Source of the DNA: Phaeosaccion multiseriatum
Taxonomy: Eukaryota > Ochrophyta, other classes
DNA: 64,000 nt
Direction of reading: 5' to 3'
Assembly: GCA_965112735.1 (NCBI GenBank)
Contig: OZ218956.1
Span: 3,782,001 to 3,846,000, forward strand
Position numbers and translations under genes: made by a program. This document shows positions 1-12,432 of the stretch, in pieces (position 1 is the first letter of the stretch; the number at the start of each line of letters is the position of its first letter). A model generated the notes under the pieces. It was not told the origin of the DNA, searched no databases, and saw only the letters and a list, made by a program, of their open reading frames with translations.

Positions 1-327
1 CGGGCGAGCTCGGCAGGAGGGGCGAGGAGCAGGCCGCAGCCGCAGCAGCACAGGAGCAGCTACACGGCCGGGGCAGGAGGGGGAGGAGGGCGGAGACACA
101 GCGCGAGCAGGGCGATACCGCCTCACTACGTCACGCTGGGCCTCACGCAGTCTGCCACGCACACCGAGGTCAAGAAGAACTACCGCAAACTGGCACTCCA
201 ATACCACCCCGACAAGAACAAGGACGTGGGTGCCTCGGAAAAGTTCAAAGGCATCTCGGAGGCCTACGGAGTGCTCAGCGACGCCAAGGCTAGGGCCGAT
301 TACGATAGGGTCCAGCGGTACCTTTGA
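1..327 (+). CDS. J-domain (DnaJ/Hsp40) protein, C-terminal fragment
   Basis: The frame is open from base 1 to the TGA at 325-327, so this is the last ~108 residues of a gene that begins outside the window. It reads a Gly/Arg/Gln-rich linker and then a J-domain at about residues 41-105, beginning PHYVTLGL. Helix II ([16 protein letters not shown]) carries the HPD tripeptide that stimulates Hsp70 ATPase, followed by helix III ([15 protein letters not shown]). The J-domain is the very C-terminus, unlike type I/II DnaJ, where it is N-terminal and followed by Gly/Phe and zinc regions. That makes it a type III co-chaperone whose specificity must lie in the missing N-terminal part. Its 3' end faces the 3' end of the next gene. 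The J-domain call is firm; the client and compartment are unknown. Confidence 0.9.
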   Translation, partial: RASSAGGARSRPQPQQHRSSYTAGAGGGGGRRHSASRAIPPHYVTLGLTQSATHTEVKKNYRKLALQYHPDKNKDVGASEKFKGISEAYGVLSDAKARADYDRVQRYL

Positions 328-739
328 CCTCTAGCAGGGCTCGCATGACCTCTCTCTAGGGGTACTTGCTGGGCCCGCTTAGGTGAGGTGGTTGGTTGGC
401 AGCACAGCAGTCGTTCTTCTCGGGTGGGAGGTTACGGCAGGCAGGCAGAGTGGCAGGCCAACAGCAGCCCCAAGGCGCAGCCACAGGGCTCGATATATAT
501 ATACACATGCTTCTCACTCACACTGGAGCTAAGTGTGCATTAAATATTTTGAATTTGAATGTGTCCTTACCACCCCTTTTGTCACCCCCCAAGACTATGG
601 TACTCCTAAACAAATACCGCAAGCATCATCATCACATGACTCGTAAGACTGAGTAAGTACCTTCCCTTCCCTTCCCTTCCCTTCCACACTCTCCACCGAC
701 AAGACCCCAAGTAACTGACTGAAATGAGGTCCCATTAAC
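328..739. other. Convergent intergenic spacer
   Basis: This 412-bp spacer lies between two converging genes and should hold both 3' UTRs. An AT-rich patch near 500-560 is the likeliest 3' processing region for the J-domain gene; I see no canonical AATAAA. A short (CTTCC)n tract lies at 661-685. The small open frame at 396-656 has no coding character I recognise. Confidence 0.6.
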
Positions 740-3700
740 TTACTGAATGAGGTCCCGCACATTGTGCACGATCCTCCACATGCCCCTTGCCCTTCCTGGG
801 CTGTTGGCCCCCGCCGAGTGCAGCGCCCCCTTGAGCTCTGACTCGCTCAAGCCGCTACCCTCTGCCTCCACCTCAGGGGCGCAGAGCACCACTCCGTAGG
901 CCATCGACAGAGGGAAGACAAGCCGCAGCGTCGGAGACAGCCGCACAGCAAGCTTGGCCTCGCCCCCCCCCTCTCCCTGCCCATCTCCGTGCGGCAGCTG
1001 CAACTCCAACGCCAGCGAGTGGCTGTCTGCGATGTCCTCGAGAGAAGCAACGTCGTAAACGAGGTCCCTCGCCTTACCCACGAGCCACCCTGCCGCCTGC
1101 ACCTCCCCAGGGATGTCCGTGGGGGCACGAGTCCGAGATCGACCCTCCTGTCCTTGACCGCTCAGCCCGCTCTGCTGCGCCCCCCCGAGGGCGGAGGCGG
1201 TGACTCCCCCGATGGGCGAGAAGAGGCCCACCTTCTCGCCGAAGAGCAGCGCAGAAAGCTGCGAGGACACCTTCCCCAAAGGGGCCGCCGCCGCCCCTCC
1301 GTTGGCCCCGCCGCTGCTGCTGGAGAAGAAAGAGGAGCTCGCTCCGCCAGCGCCCGCCGTGGGAGCCGCCTTGATCAATCGCGTGTGCCTCGTCACCGTC
1401 ACGCTCGTGTCTGCGCGTCCGCCTCCTCCCCCGTCGGGAGCAACCCCTTGGCCGTCGCCGTCGTCAGTCATCTGAAAGAGCAGCTCCCACACCCTTGTCG
1501 CCGTGTGAGGCATGGGAAAACACACGCCCACCTGGTCCGAGCAGAGCTTAATGGGTGCACCCCACCCATGGAGTCCGATGAGCGCCTCCATGCGTGCCTT
1601 GGCCTCCCACGCCTCCGTCTCGGCCTCCTGCCTGCTCGTCACGGCCTTGGCCAGAGAGTGCCGCAGAGCCTTCTTGGCATCTCGGGCCTTCTTCCTCTCC
1701 ACAAGCTGGGCACGCGCCTCCTCTGCCTCGACGCGCCTTGCCTCTGAGCGCCTGAGATCCTCCTCCAGCTTCCGCACCTCCTCGTCCAACTGCTTTTGCT
1801 CCCTGTCCTCGGCTTCCTCCTCCTCCTTTGCCTTCCGCCTCGCCAGCTCCCTGTTGAGTGCCTTCTCCGCCCTCGCAAGTTCCCCTTCTATTCCTTCAAG
1901 CTCCTCCTCTGCGGTGTCCAACTCCTTCAGTTCCTGCTCCATCTCTTCCTGCAGGTCCGCTAGCGCGTCCTTCAGCCTTTTGAGCGCATTGAGCTCGGTG
2001 CGGCTCCACTCCTTGTCCACCGCGGCGGCAATCGCGATGCCCATGCGTTGCACCTGCTCCACAACATCCTCGTCCCTGCCGCGGGAGGCCCTCTGCAGGT
2101 CCAGCAGGATGGGCACCTCAGCGGCACCGTGGGCCTTCATCTCATCGAACATCCCCTGCGCGTCAAAGTTGGCGTTCTCCTGCAGCTGTACCAGCAGCGC
2201 CTCCAGCATTAGCAGCTCCAGCTGCCCAAGGGGGCCGTTCTCAAAGTCCATGCCATCCACATCCTCCTCCACCACAGCCCCAGCGGCGGCTGCTGTATCA
2301 CCAACTGCTGCAGAAGCGCTGATGCCCACAAGGCGGTTACAGTGGCTCACCAACGTGCTCTTGGAGCGCGCCAGGCTGAGCACCTCGTCCAGCCTCAACG
2401 TCAGTTCCTCCTCCTCTTCCTCCTCTTCCTCCTCCTCCCCCTCTTCCCTGGCTGACGGCACGGCGGAGTCTGCGCCAACCTTCCTTAGCTTGGTGACCGG
2501 AGAGCCTTCCTCCTCTTGTCCCTGCTGGACAGCAGCGGTGGTGGCAGCGGTCTCCCTACGGGACTGTGCGCTTGCTGGCAGAGACCTTCGACCCCTCCCT
2601 TCCCTCCTTGCAGACTCGGATTCCGTCGAGCCTGCCCCCTCGGGGACGGAGCCGCCGGTAGAGGCACGACCCCGGCCACGCTTCCTGCTGCTCCCTGCGG
2701 CGGCTGCTGCTGCTGCCGCTGCTTCCTGCTGTTGCTGTTTGTGCTTCTTCCTGCTCGCGAGGACCGTGGTGACAGGCAGATTCTCGTCCTCGAGTAGACT
2801 GTCGTCCATCTCCATTGCATACCCTCCCCCCTCCTCCTCCTCCTCCTCCTCGTCTCCGCCCACCTCGCTCATGACTACGGAGTCGTTGGCGCTGGTGTCC
2901 GTGGCCCCTCCTGCTCCGTCCTGCCCCAGCTCCTCCTCTGCAACAGATATGTCCATTTCGCTCGACGCGGATGACGTAGACAGTCTCCCGCTCTTCGTCC
3001 CTCTCGAGCCGGCCGAGTGTGGTGGCTGCTGTTGCTGCTGCTGTTGCTGCTGCTGTTGCTGCTGCTGCTTCTGCTGCTGCTGTTGCCGTCGCGCAGAGCT
3101 CCTCCGGCCCTGTGTGCCCCCTCCCCCTGCAGAGTCCCCGAGGCTGCTCATCATAGCCAGGAGGTCTCCCTCGAGCTCCACGGTCTCGTCCTCTCTGTCG
3201 TTGTTACCCACTGAGGAGGAGGAGCGCCTGCCGCGAGTTGTTGACGAGCGTCTGCTGCTGCCACTGCTGCTGCGTCGGCTGCTGGCGATGCTAGCGCTCC
3301 TCCGGCCCCCGCCTGCCCCTACACTGCCGCTGGTGTCCGCCTCGCTCTCCGACCGCTCTGTTCCCTCTTCCACGGTGGACAGGCTGAGGTCTTCCGCCAC
3401 GAAGGACAGATTCGTTCTCAGCTCGCTCTCCGGGTTGTCGCTGTCGGGGAGGGCAGCGGCTGCGGTGTTGGCCGCTAAGGCCGTCAAAGAGGGCTCGAGC
3501 TCCATTGTGTGTTCCGTCTCCTCCGCCTCCTCCGTCTCTGTAGACACAGACATGTCGTTGTCACTGCTGCTGTCGGCGCTCATCTTCCGACGGCTCCGCT
3601 TTCGCCCACCAACGCTTTTGCCATCGCTCCTTGGAGATGCCCCTCTTGGGCTCGCCGCTCCCTCTGCAGCAGCAGCAGCAGCCGGAGTAGAGCCAGCGCT

Positions 3701-6700
3701 GCTGCTGCCTCTCTTGGGACTGCTCCCGCCCCTCTTGCCCTTGCCCTTGCCCGACCCTTTCCCGCCCTTGCCTCTTGCCGGAGAGGGGGAGGCCTCTCCT
3801 CTCCTCTCCTCGGCAGCAGCAGCGACCCCACTTCCACCCATGGCCATTCCCCTCACGTCCAGTACTTCCGCAGAGTCTTGCTCGTCTGCGCTGCCCTCCT
3901 CGCTGCCACCCGCTCGTCCCCCGTCCTCCTCCTCCTCCTCCTCCTCGTCATCGTCGTCCTCCGCGGTATCGTCTGCCTCCTCGCTCCTGCCCCCCACCGT
4001 GCTCATCATACTCATGCCTCGCTGCCCGGCCGTCAACGAGGGGGGGGGGGTGCGCATCAGCATGCTGTCGCTCCTGCCCTTGTCCTTGCGAGGGCTGGGG
4101 CTGCGCCTCTTGGCCAGCAAGTCCTCATCAGCCTTCTGCTTGGCCGCCTTTTGTTCGTCAAGCTCCGACCACTGCCCGAGCACTGCAGAGTTGGCAGCGG
4201 TATTCTCATCGTCATCGTCGTCCCCTTCCTCCTCTGTATCCTCCCCGTCCTCCCCCTCTTGCCCCTGAAAGCCCTTGAACTTGGCCTTGGCTTCCCCGGT
4301 GGGCATGGGCGTGAGCACGTTGGACGGTTCCCCCTTGTCGAACGTGGCCCCCTGTGGACTCCCAAAGGCCACGCTCTTGCGAGCTGCCGTCGGAGAGGGA
4401 GACACCGCCATCTGTGAGCTGGTGCTTGGAGAGGGAGACGGAGGGGGCTGATCGTCCCCTTCATCCTCTGCGTCTGCGCTGCTCCGCCTCCTCCTGTCCC
4501 TCCTCCTCGATCCCTGCTGCGGCATCTCCCCCCCCTCCTCACCGTCGCTGGCGGCGGGCGTGCGCGGCTCTCGTCGCGCCGCTGCGGCCGCTTCGGGTGT
4601 CTTGTGGTCCATCCTCTTCCTCTTCTTGCTCGTGGAGAGAATGCCCTTGAGAGGAACGGCCGGCTGTGCCTGGGCCGGCGTTGACGCAGCACTAGAGGCA
4701 GGAGAAGACTTGGCTCCGCCTCCTCCTGCTTTCCGCCCCCTGCCCTTCTTGGCGCTCGAGGCGGGGGGCGTCATCTCCCCCTCCGCCGCACTACCAATGG
4801 CTGCAGCAGCGTCGTCGCCAGTCGGCGTGGACGGTCCAGAGGAGACGGAGGAGGCGGTGGGGCTGTCGCCCTCGTAGATCTCCGCAATGAGTCCCCCGAA
4901 AGTGCCCGGCGAGATTGTGTCTCGAGGCCCCCCTCTCGTCCTGCCCGATCTTGTCCTGCCCGCGGAGGAAGGCGAGATGGGCGTGAGGGGGAGCGAGGCG
5001 GCAGAGCTCGTCTCCGTCTCCGTCTCTGTCTCTGTCTCTGTCCGGCCTTTGCCGCTCTTGCGGGCTGAATCGGAAGTGAGGCGAGGCGATTTGTTGGGGG
5101 TGCCGTCTTTGCGCGGCCGCCCGGGCCCCCTCTTCTTGGCCTTGGAGGGTCGGCCCCTTGCAGATCGGGCCGGGGATGGCGCAGGCTGTGCTGCTGCTGC
5201 TGCTGCTGCTGCTGCCTCTTGGGCGGCCTTTGCTTGTGCCGCTGCTGCTCGTTCTGCTGCCTCTGCTTCTGCTTGCGCTGCTGCTGCCCTCTCTTCTGCT
5301 GCCGCGTCTGCTTCCGCCATTTGGGCTGCTGCTCGTTCTGCGGCTTCTTCTGTGGCTTCTTCCTCTGCCGCTCTCTTTGCTGCTGCCTCCTCTTCTGCTA
5401 CTGCCCCCCCCCCCTCTGCTTGCGCAAAGGAAGCACCTTGAGCCAAAAGGGCGGTCGTGGCCTCCTCCTCCTCCTCCCTCCGGATGGCGGCAAGCGTTTC
5501 CTGCACAAGGCCCGGGTCTGCAGTGGTCCTCCTCTCGGCGGCTGCCACTTCGTCCCCTCCCTCCCCCTGCTCCGTCGCTTTGGCCCGACTCCGCTTCTTG
5601 GTGGCGGAAGGAGGAGGCGTATCTGCCCATGCCCCTGCCCCTGCCCCTGCTACCTGCTCATCGTCGCTGTCCTTGTCAATCTCGGCCAGCAAGTCATCTA
5701 CATTGGTCCTCTCTGCCGTACGCCGTCGCTCGTCCACCTTGTCCGGACTGACCTCCACGCTGTTGTTCAGATCGGCGGCCATCGCTACAGACTCGCGCCT
5801 TTGCTCGCTGCCCCCCCCCCCCTCCTTCTCCTCCTCCTCATCGTCGAGCGCACCTAACAAAGCCTGTACATTTTCTGCCGCCGCCGTGTGCCTGCGATCA
5901 TCGTCCTCCCTCCGCGTGCTGTCTTCCGTGCTATCATTCAAATTACTCGCCATCACCACCGCCCCCTCCCCCTCCTCCTCCTCCTCCTCCGCGGCCCGGA
6001 GAGCCTCTCGCATCTCCATCACCGCACGCATGTCGGCCGTTTCTCGCCGCCCGCTGTCCGAGCCGTCCCCGCTCAGGCTTTCCTCCACGCCGCTGCTGCT
6101 GCCGTTCAACGCAGACTGCATCACCCCCCCGCCCTCCTCCTCCTCCTCCTCCGCACCTCTCGCCTTCCGCCCCTCCTTCTCTTTCTTCCTCTGGTCTTTG
6201 GCCTCCTTCTCCTCGCGTATCTCGACCATCTTGGCACTCTGGCGGCGCTGGGAAGGAGCTCTCACACCGAAGGCTGGGGATGAAGTCTGAGCCACCGCCT
6301 CCGCTCTTGGCCTGGGCGATGTGCTCTTCCTTCCGCGCTTCTTGGAGGGGGGGGGCGCCTCTTCATCTTCCTGCCCTCCCCCCTCCCCCCCTTCCTCCTC
6401 CTCCGGCTCGTCATCCTCGTCGTCGTCATCGAGTATGCCCCTTCGCAGCGCCTGCAGCAGCTCTGGGTCTGCCGTCTCCCTGTTCTGCGCGGGGGTGTTC
6501 TCCTCGTCATCCTGCCCCTCTTGCTGCAGATGCTGACGAAAGCCCTCCATCGACGCCTTCCCTGCCGTTCCCTTGCCCTTGGCCCGCCCCCTCTTCCGCG
6601 CGCCCTTCCTCGCAGGGGAGGGAGACTCGGCAGTGCTGTTGTTGAGGGTGTCGTTCATCACCACGCCTTCTTCTTCTTCTTCCTCCTCCTCCTCCTCCCC

Positions 6701-9700
6701 CCCCCCTTCCTTCTCCTCAGCTTTCTTGCTGTGGAAGTGACTCCGGCACATTCCGTCGAAGCCATACTGCTTGTGCTTAGCGCAATCAAGCACTGAGCAA
6801 AGCTTCCGGCTCCTCACCTCCTCTACCACTACCACCCTGTCCTGCTGGGGCTCCTCCTCCTCCTCCTCCTTCTCCTCCTCCTCCTTCTCAGGCTCCATTT
6901 CGTCCGTCTTCTCCTTCTGAGCGCTGTTGCTCTTCGCATTCGCTCTTCTGCTCCGAGGACTTGGTGTTCTACTCTCGGGACTTTTGCGGCTTGGGCGGGG
7001 CTCCTCCTCAGCCTCCCCTTCGTCACTGTTCTTCTCCTTCTGGGCGCTTAGGCTTCTGAAGTGACCCTTGCACATCCCGTCGAAGCCTGCCTGCTTGTAC
7101 TTGTAGCACCCCGCCAAAGAACATAACTTCTTGCTCGCCCGAGAACTCAAGTTGCTATCCACTTCCTTCTCCGTTTCCTCCTGCTGCTCCTCTTCCTCCT
7201 CCTCTTCCTCCTCCTTCTCCTCCACCTCCTCTTCATCCTTCTCCTCCTGTGAGGCGTTGAAGTGACGATGGCACATTCCGTCCAAGCCGGAACGCTTCAT
7301 CTTGGTGCACCCCTCCACGACACACAAAGCCTTCGCTTTCGGGGGAGGAGAAGCCGCTCCTGTGCTCCTTCTCCTCTTGCTGCTGCTGCTGCGGCTGCTG
7401 CTGCGTCTCCCTTTCTTGGGAGTGGTCTTGGAGGGGGTGCCCCTCTTGGGGGCACTCTTGTTGGGGGTTCCTTTGTTGGGTGTCCGATCCTGGCGCTTCT
7501 TGGTAGTTGAAGCTGCAGAGAGATACATGGAGACAGATACACACACGCACACACACAGAGAGAGAGAGCCAACCGAGAAGCGTGCAATGGGCGAAGCAAA
7601 GACGTTAGGGGGGCGAGCATGAAGCAATAAGCGCAAGGAACTAAGCACAAAGTAAGCAGAAGTGATGCTCTTCAGAGCTCGTCAGGGCTCGCTCCCTTTC
7701 TACTGCAGCCCTGCCGCACTTGCCCCAGACTTCTGCTATTGGAGACGATAGAGCGGAGTTCATGTGTGAGATTTCTCCCTCTCTCTCTCAAGGCTCAGGC
7801 TCGGACTAGGCCCCTGGTTATGCCCCTCGTAAGCACGGGTCAGAGTTACGCACCATCTTCCGAAGACACCGTCGCTGCGCTTGGCTCCTGCTCCTCCTCC
7901 TCCTCCTCGTCCTCGTCCTCCCCAGCGTTCTTGCTGTGGAAGTGACTCCGGCACATCCCGTCGAAGCCGTGTTGCTTGTACTTCTCACACCCATGCACTG
8001 AGCAAAGCTTGTGGTATTTCACTTCCACCACCGCCACCTCCTCCTCCGCCTCTTCCTCCTCATCCTCCAAGTCCACCACCTCCACCTCGTCCTGCTCCCC
8101 TCCCTTCTCCTCCTGCCTGTCTTTGGAGGAGCGCCGTCCCCCCCGGGGCTTCTCTGACGCAATGTTCTCGAGCCCCCTCCCTGTGAAACTGCGGCTCCTC
8201 ACGCTCCTCCTCGAGAGCGAAGAGAGCGAAGTGGACGGAGAGAGTAGGGCGGCCGCGCCACGAGCCCCACGGGCGGCTCTGACTCTTGGAGTGGTGGGGG
8301 GAGTCGGAGTCGCCGCCGGAGAGGCCTCCACAGCAGGAACTGAAACTGGAACTGACACTGTGGAGGGGGGTGCAGGTGGGTCCGCCACTGCGCCGGCGTC
8401 TTCGGCATCTGCAGCAGCGCTGTCCTCCTTCTGCTGCGTCTCCTCCTCCTCCTCCTCCTCCTCCTCTTGCTCCTGCTGCGTCGCCTCCTTCTCCTCCTGC
8501 TGCTGCGGCTGCTCCTCCTGCGGCTGCTGCTCCTCTTCCTCCTCATCAGCAGTAGCTGTCGCGACAGTAGCGGCAGCGGTTGGGGCTTGCTGACTCAGCT
8601 CATGACCCTCATTGGCCTCCTCTTCCCTCAGCCCCTGGAGGACACTCTGGAGTGCCTGTGGGTCTGCAGTCTCTCTGGCCCCGCTCCCCCCGCCCTGCTG
8701 TACGATCAACTGCTCGCTGGTGCCGCTCTCCGAGCTAACGTTGAGAAGAGCATCCAGTGCGGCACGCCCCAAGCCCGAGCTGTCGCCTGAAACGTCGGCC
8801 GAGGGGGAAGCGGCAGCGGGAGCGGCAGCTGAAGCAGCAGATGCAGCCGTTGGTGATACAGAAGTAGCAGCTACTGATACTACAGTCTGCCCTGTGCTCT
8901 GTGGCGGAGACGGCTGCTGCGTCTCGTCAGCCCCTACCCCCCTCACCCCCCCCCCCACCCCCTCCTCCTCCTCCTCCTCCTCCAGGGGGGGTGGCGGGGG
9001 TGGTGCTTCAGACTCGTCATCTGTACTGTCGGACGCAGACCCAAAGGGCCCCGGCTGCGGTTGCGGAGCAGCCGCTGCTTTATCACCAACGGCTACGATA
9101 CCCTCCGCCTCCTCCTCGCCTCCGTCTTCTGACTCAGAATAGGGGGGGAGTTCATCCAGAGGTGCCGTTGCTGCTGCTGCTGCTGTATCGCCAACTGCTG
9201 TTGCCGCTGCAGGAGCTGGCTCCTCTTGCTCTTCCTCATCCTCCGACTCTGAAGGCGAAGGGAGCAAGGGATCCTCCAGGGGAGCTGAAGGCGCCGAGGC
9301 CGCCCCCTCCCCTCCTTGGAGCCTTTGCATCCGCTCCATGAAGCTTCCGTCGTTGTAAATTGGCCCCCCAGCAATGCTCGGCACCATGGGCACCACTGGC
9401 ACGTGCGGCTGCTGGCTTTGGAGTACATTCTGGATGAAAGTGCCGTCCAAGGGGGTGGCACCAACGCCAGAAAGCCCCGCACCTCCAGCGGTTCCCTCCC
9501 ATCCCTGGACCTTGGCTTTGGCGCTGCTCCTTGCAGACTTGCTGCTGCTGCTGCTGCTGCCGCCGCCTAACCTTTTGGAGGACCTACTGCCACCAGATCT
9601 GCCCCTACTGGTCGGAGTCTTGGCCTTGGTGGTGAGGCGGAAGTCGTTAAGCGTCTCCTGATCCAGGTCCGCCCCCTCTTCCGCTGCTGCTGCTGCCGTT

Positions 9701-10031
9701 GCTTGGGGCACAGGTTGGAGCCTAGCTTCAGGTGGAGCGACGGCGGCGTCAGTGGCGCTCCCTCCGCGGGGGGTGCTAAGGCCGACCTTGCGACTCAGAG
9801 CGGCCGCCGCTGCTAAGGCTTTCTGTTGTGCTGCCAGTGCCTCCACCTCGCTGCTGCCCGCCCCTGCCGCCCCTGCTGCCCCTGCCGTACCATCAACTGC
9901 CCCTGTTGCCCCTGCCTCAGCGGAGGCCGCGAGGGGAGGGTAGCGGACGGGCGACTTGCTTCGCCGTGGGCTGCGACGCAGGGGAGAGGGGGCCATCGCC
10001 GCTGACGCTGACTCTCCTCCTCCCACTGCTG

Positions 10032-10074
<43 letters not shown>

Positions 10075-11364
10075 GGCGGCGGCGGCGGCGTCACCTGTGG
10101 TGGAGTCTCCTCCTTCTGATGCAGAGCGAGCCTCAGCCTCCGCCTCCACCCGCCCCTCCGCCCGCCCCCTGCTCCCCCTACCCGTGACCACTGGCGTCGC
10201 AGGAATGTCCTCCCACGTTTCAGCCGTCGGCTTGCCCACGTGATATGGCGACTTGGCAGTGGCGGTGGCAGTAGTAGTTGGTGATACGCCAGGGCCGGAC
10301 CCCTCCCCACCACCCTCGCTGCCGCGGCCATTGCGGCGTGCGTTGCCTCCGCGGCGAGGGCTGCCACTGCTGCTCCTGCCCTTGCTCCTGCTCTTGCTCC
10401 TGCTCTGACTGCTCCTGCTGCTACCGCTGCTGCCGCTGCTGCTTCTCCCCCTGCGCCTGCTGCTGCTGCTGCTGCTTCCGCTTCTGCTTCTGCTTCTGCT
10501 ACCACTGCTGCTCCTTGCCCTTCCGTTGCTTCGCTGCTGCCGCTGTGGCTGGCGACCTCTGCCCCGCTCATGCTCGTCATTCAGCCCGTCGAGCACGTCA
10601 GCACTAGCCTTGCGGCCGTAGCTGCCACTTTCCCTCCTTCTCCTCGGAGGGGAGTGGGAGGCGGAACGCCGCCGAGAGAAGCGGCCGCTGTCCCTTGAAG
10701 ACTCATTCCGTTCGTCCCACGCCTCCCAGTCGTCCCTCGTACTCCGGTCAAGATCCAGAGGCGACCTGGGAACATGCTGCTGTTGCTGCTGGTGGTGGTG
10801 GTGCCGGTTCTGCTGGTGCCAGTGGTTCCGGTACTGCTGCTTATTGTAGTGTCCAGAGTTCCGGCCGTCTCCCCTGCCTCTGCCCCCCCTGCCCCCCCCC
10901 CCCCTTCTGTCCCCCCCTCTCTCCCCTCGCCCTCCTCTATCCTCCCTCGCCTCTCGCCCCCCCCTTCTCTTGTCCTCCAAAGCCTCAGAGATACTGCTGT
11001 GGCGCCACTCCCTGCTGTTGCTCCTTGGGGGGTGCTGCCCCGAAGCTCTCCCGAGGACGGGATTGACCATGGTCTCCCAGGAAATGTCGCTCGCTGACGG
11101 CGCTTCCCCGTTCTCATTCCCCCAACCCTTCCTCGGCGACCGAGGGCGGTCGGAGCGCCGGTCGCTGTTGTAGTGGCCCCTGCCTCTCTCCCCTCTGTCT
11201 CTGCTGCCCCGACCTCCCCCCCCCCCTCGACCTCTGTCGTTTTTGTCTTCGCTGTCTCTGTCCCTGGCGCGGCTGCGGTCGGAGTCTCTAGGACGGCTCC
11301 TCTCCCCTCCGCCATACCCGGAAGGAGGCATACCAGCAGTGAAATCTCTTTCACGAGCCCTTAG

Positions 11365-11408
<44 letters not shown>

Positions 11409-11785
11409 GATCGCCTCTAGTGCTGCCAGTCGCTGCACTCTGACAAGAGAAAAGGGATGGGCGAATGATAGGCACGACGCGTTAGTGCGAGGGAATTCGT
11501 TGCTCAGCTGAGTAAGCAGGTACTTGACGTCACGGCTCAAAGAAAGATGCGGAAAGGCTGAGTGGGACTGACCTGATCCGCTCGGCGGGCGAGAGGGGAC
11601 TGTCTCCGCCCCGCGCTCTCCCTTCTCCTCTTCGAGAGCAAGAACGGCCCCGCCGCTGCTGCTCCTTCCACTCCCCCCCCCTCCCCGTTCCTCCTCGATT
11701 CGCACTCTGCGGGAAGCACGTATGGGGTGCAAGGAAAGACAATGGGGCAGCGTTCACTGAGTACCGCGTTACGCCTCCTCTCCAT
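740..11785 (-). CDS. KNL1/Spc7-like low-complexity protein with Cys/His motifs
   Basis: Proposed exons are 11785-11573, 11439-7854 and 7512-740 (3,523 aa). Phases match at both junctions, and an in-frame TGA lies two codons upstream of the ATG. The protein is dominated by acidic, Ser, Gln and Ala runs. Landmarks: four C-x4-C-x11-C-x2-H motifs (plus coordinates 7939-8004, then about 7265-7330, 7057-7122 and 6736-6801); six RRxTAD-type modules; GILS near 4640 and KSVAF near 4370, resembling the SILK and RVxF PP1-docking motifs; MELEPSLT near 3500. From about 2400 downward come a helical region containing VDKEWSRTELNALKRL, a long coiled coil (about 2010-1640) and a globular end. In KNL1/Spc7 this order (PP1 sites, MELT-like repeats, Spc7 helical region, coiled coil, RWD) builds the outer kinetochore scaffold. 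The gene structure is well supported. The KNL1 assignment is inference from order and weak similarity; a chromatin or transcription factor related to WRKY19-like zinc proteins is the alternative. Confidence 0.55.
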
Positions 11786-12432
11786 GAAAGCTCAGTCAGT
11801 CAGTTCAAAAAACAAATCTACCTTTCCAACAACAACGCGCAACGCTCACCTCTACTGCCTCGCTGGCCTGCTGTTCACGACGCTTTCATCAGCAGCAAGA
11901 TGCGCACTCCGCCTTTCCTGGCCTGTCCTCTGTCTTTCACCCCCAAAACCTCGCAAATGCCAAACTGCCTCCTTGGCCTTCCTATCCGCCAGAGTCGCTG
12001 CTGCTGCTGCTGCTGCTGCCTCCTTTGCCGATCTGTCCTACGCTCGCTGTTCCCCGTAGCAGCACCATCACCCTCGATGTACCAGCCGAACACATCTTCC
12101 TCCCTTCTTTCCAACCCTCTCCCTCTCTCTCCTTTATTGGGTTGGCAAAAGTAGAGCTATGCCGCCCCGGGGGTGTACGTCCCTACTTTTGATGTCGAGG
12201 TATTGAAGCTTGTCCCAACCGTCCCTCCCCCCTTCCCCCCATATAATTAACCCTCCTTTCCTCCACTCATCCACCCCGCCCCCTTCCCTGGTAGATAGCT
12301 TCCTAGTCTCTCTGTAGTCCTCTTCCCAGTCGCTTTGACTAAGAATCGAGCGATTTTTGGCTGAAGAGGCTTCCGCTTGAAAAAGGAGATCACTTCTCGG
12401 ACTCTCCCCCCCACTTCTCTTCCAAAGGAGAC
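11786..12432. promoter_or_regulatory. Divergent promoter region, KNL1-like gene and malate synthase
   Basis: This 647-bp spacer separates two start codons pointing away from each other, so both promoters should lie here. An AT-rich patch (ATATAATTAA) near 12241 sits about 190 bp before the malate synthase ATG. A CTG run lies near 12000. I see no convincing coding exon; the open frames here are low-complexity by-products. The promoter role is inferred from gene orientation only. Confidence 0.4.

Noticed and set aside
1512-4268. Long plus-strand open frame of 918 codons opposite the KNL1-like gene
   Set aside because: Composition is Ser/Ala/Leu/Pro runs mirroring the acidic and Gln codons of the minus-strand exon; no domain, and the minus frame has motifs and splice continuity. 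It is an antisense shadow.
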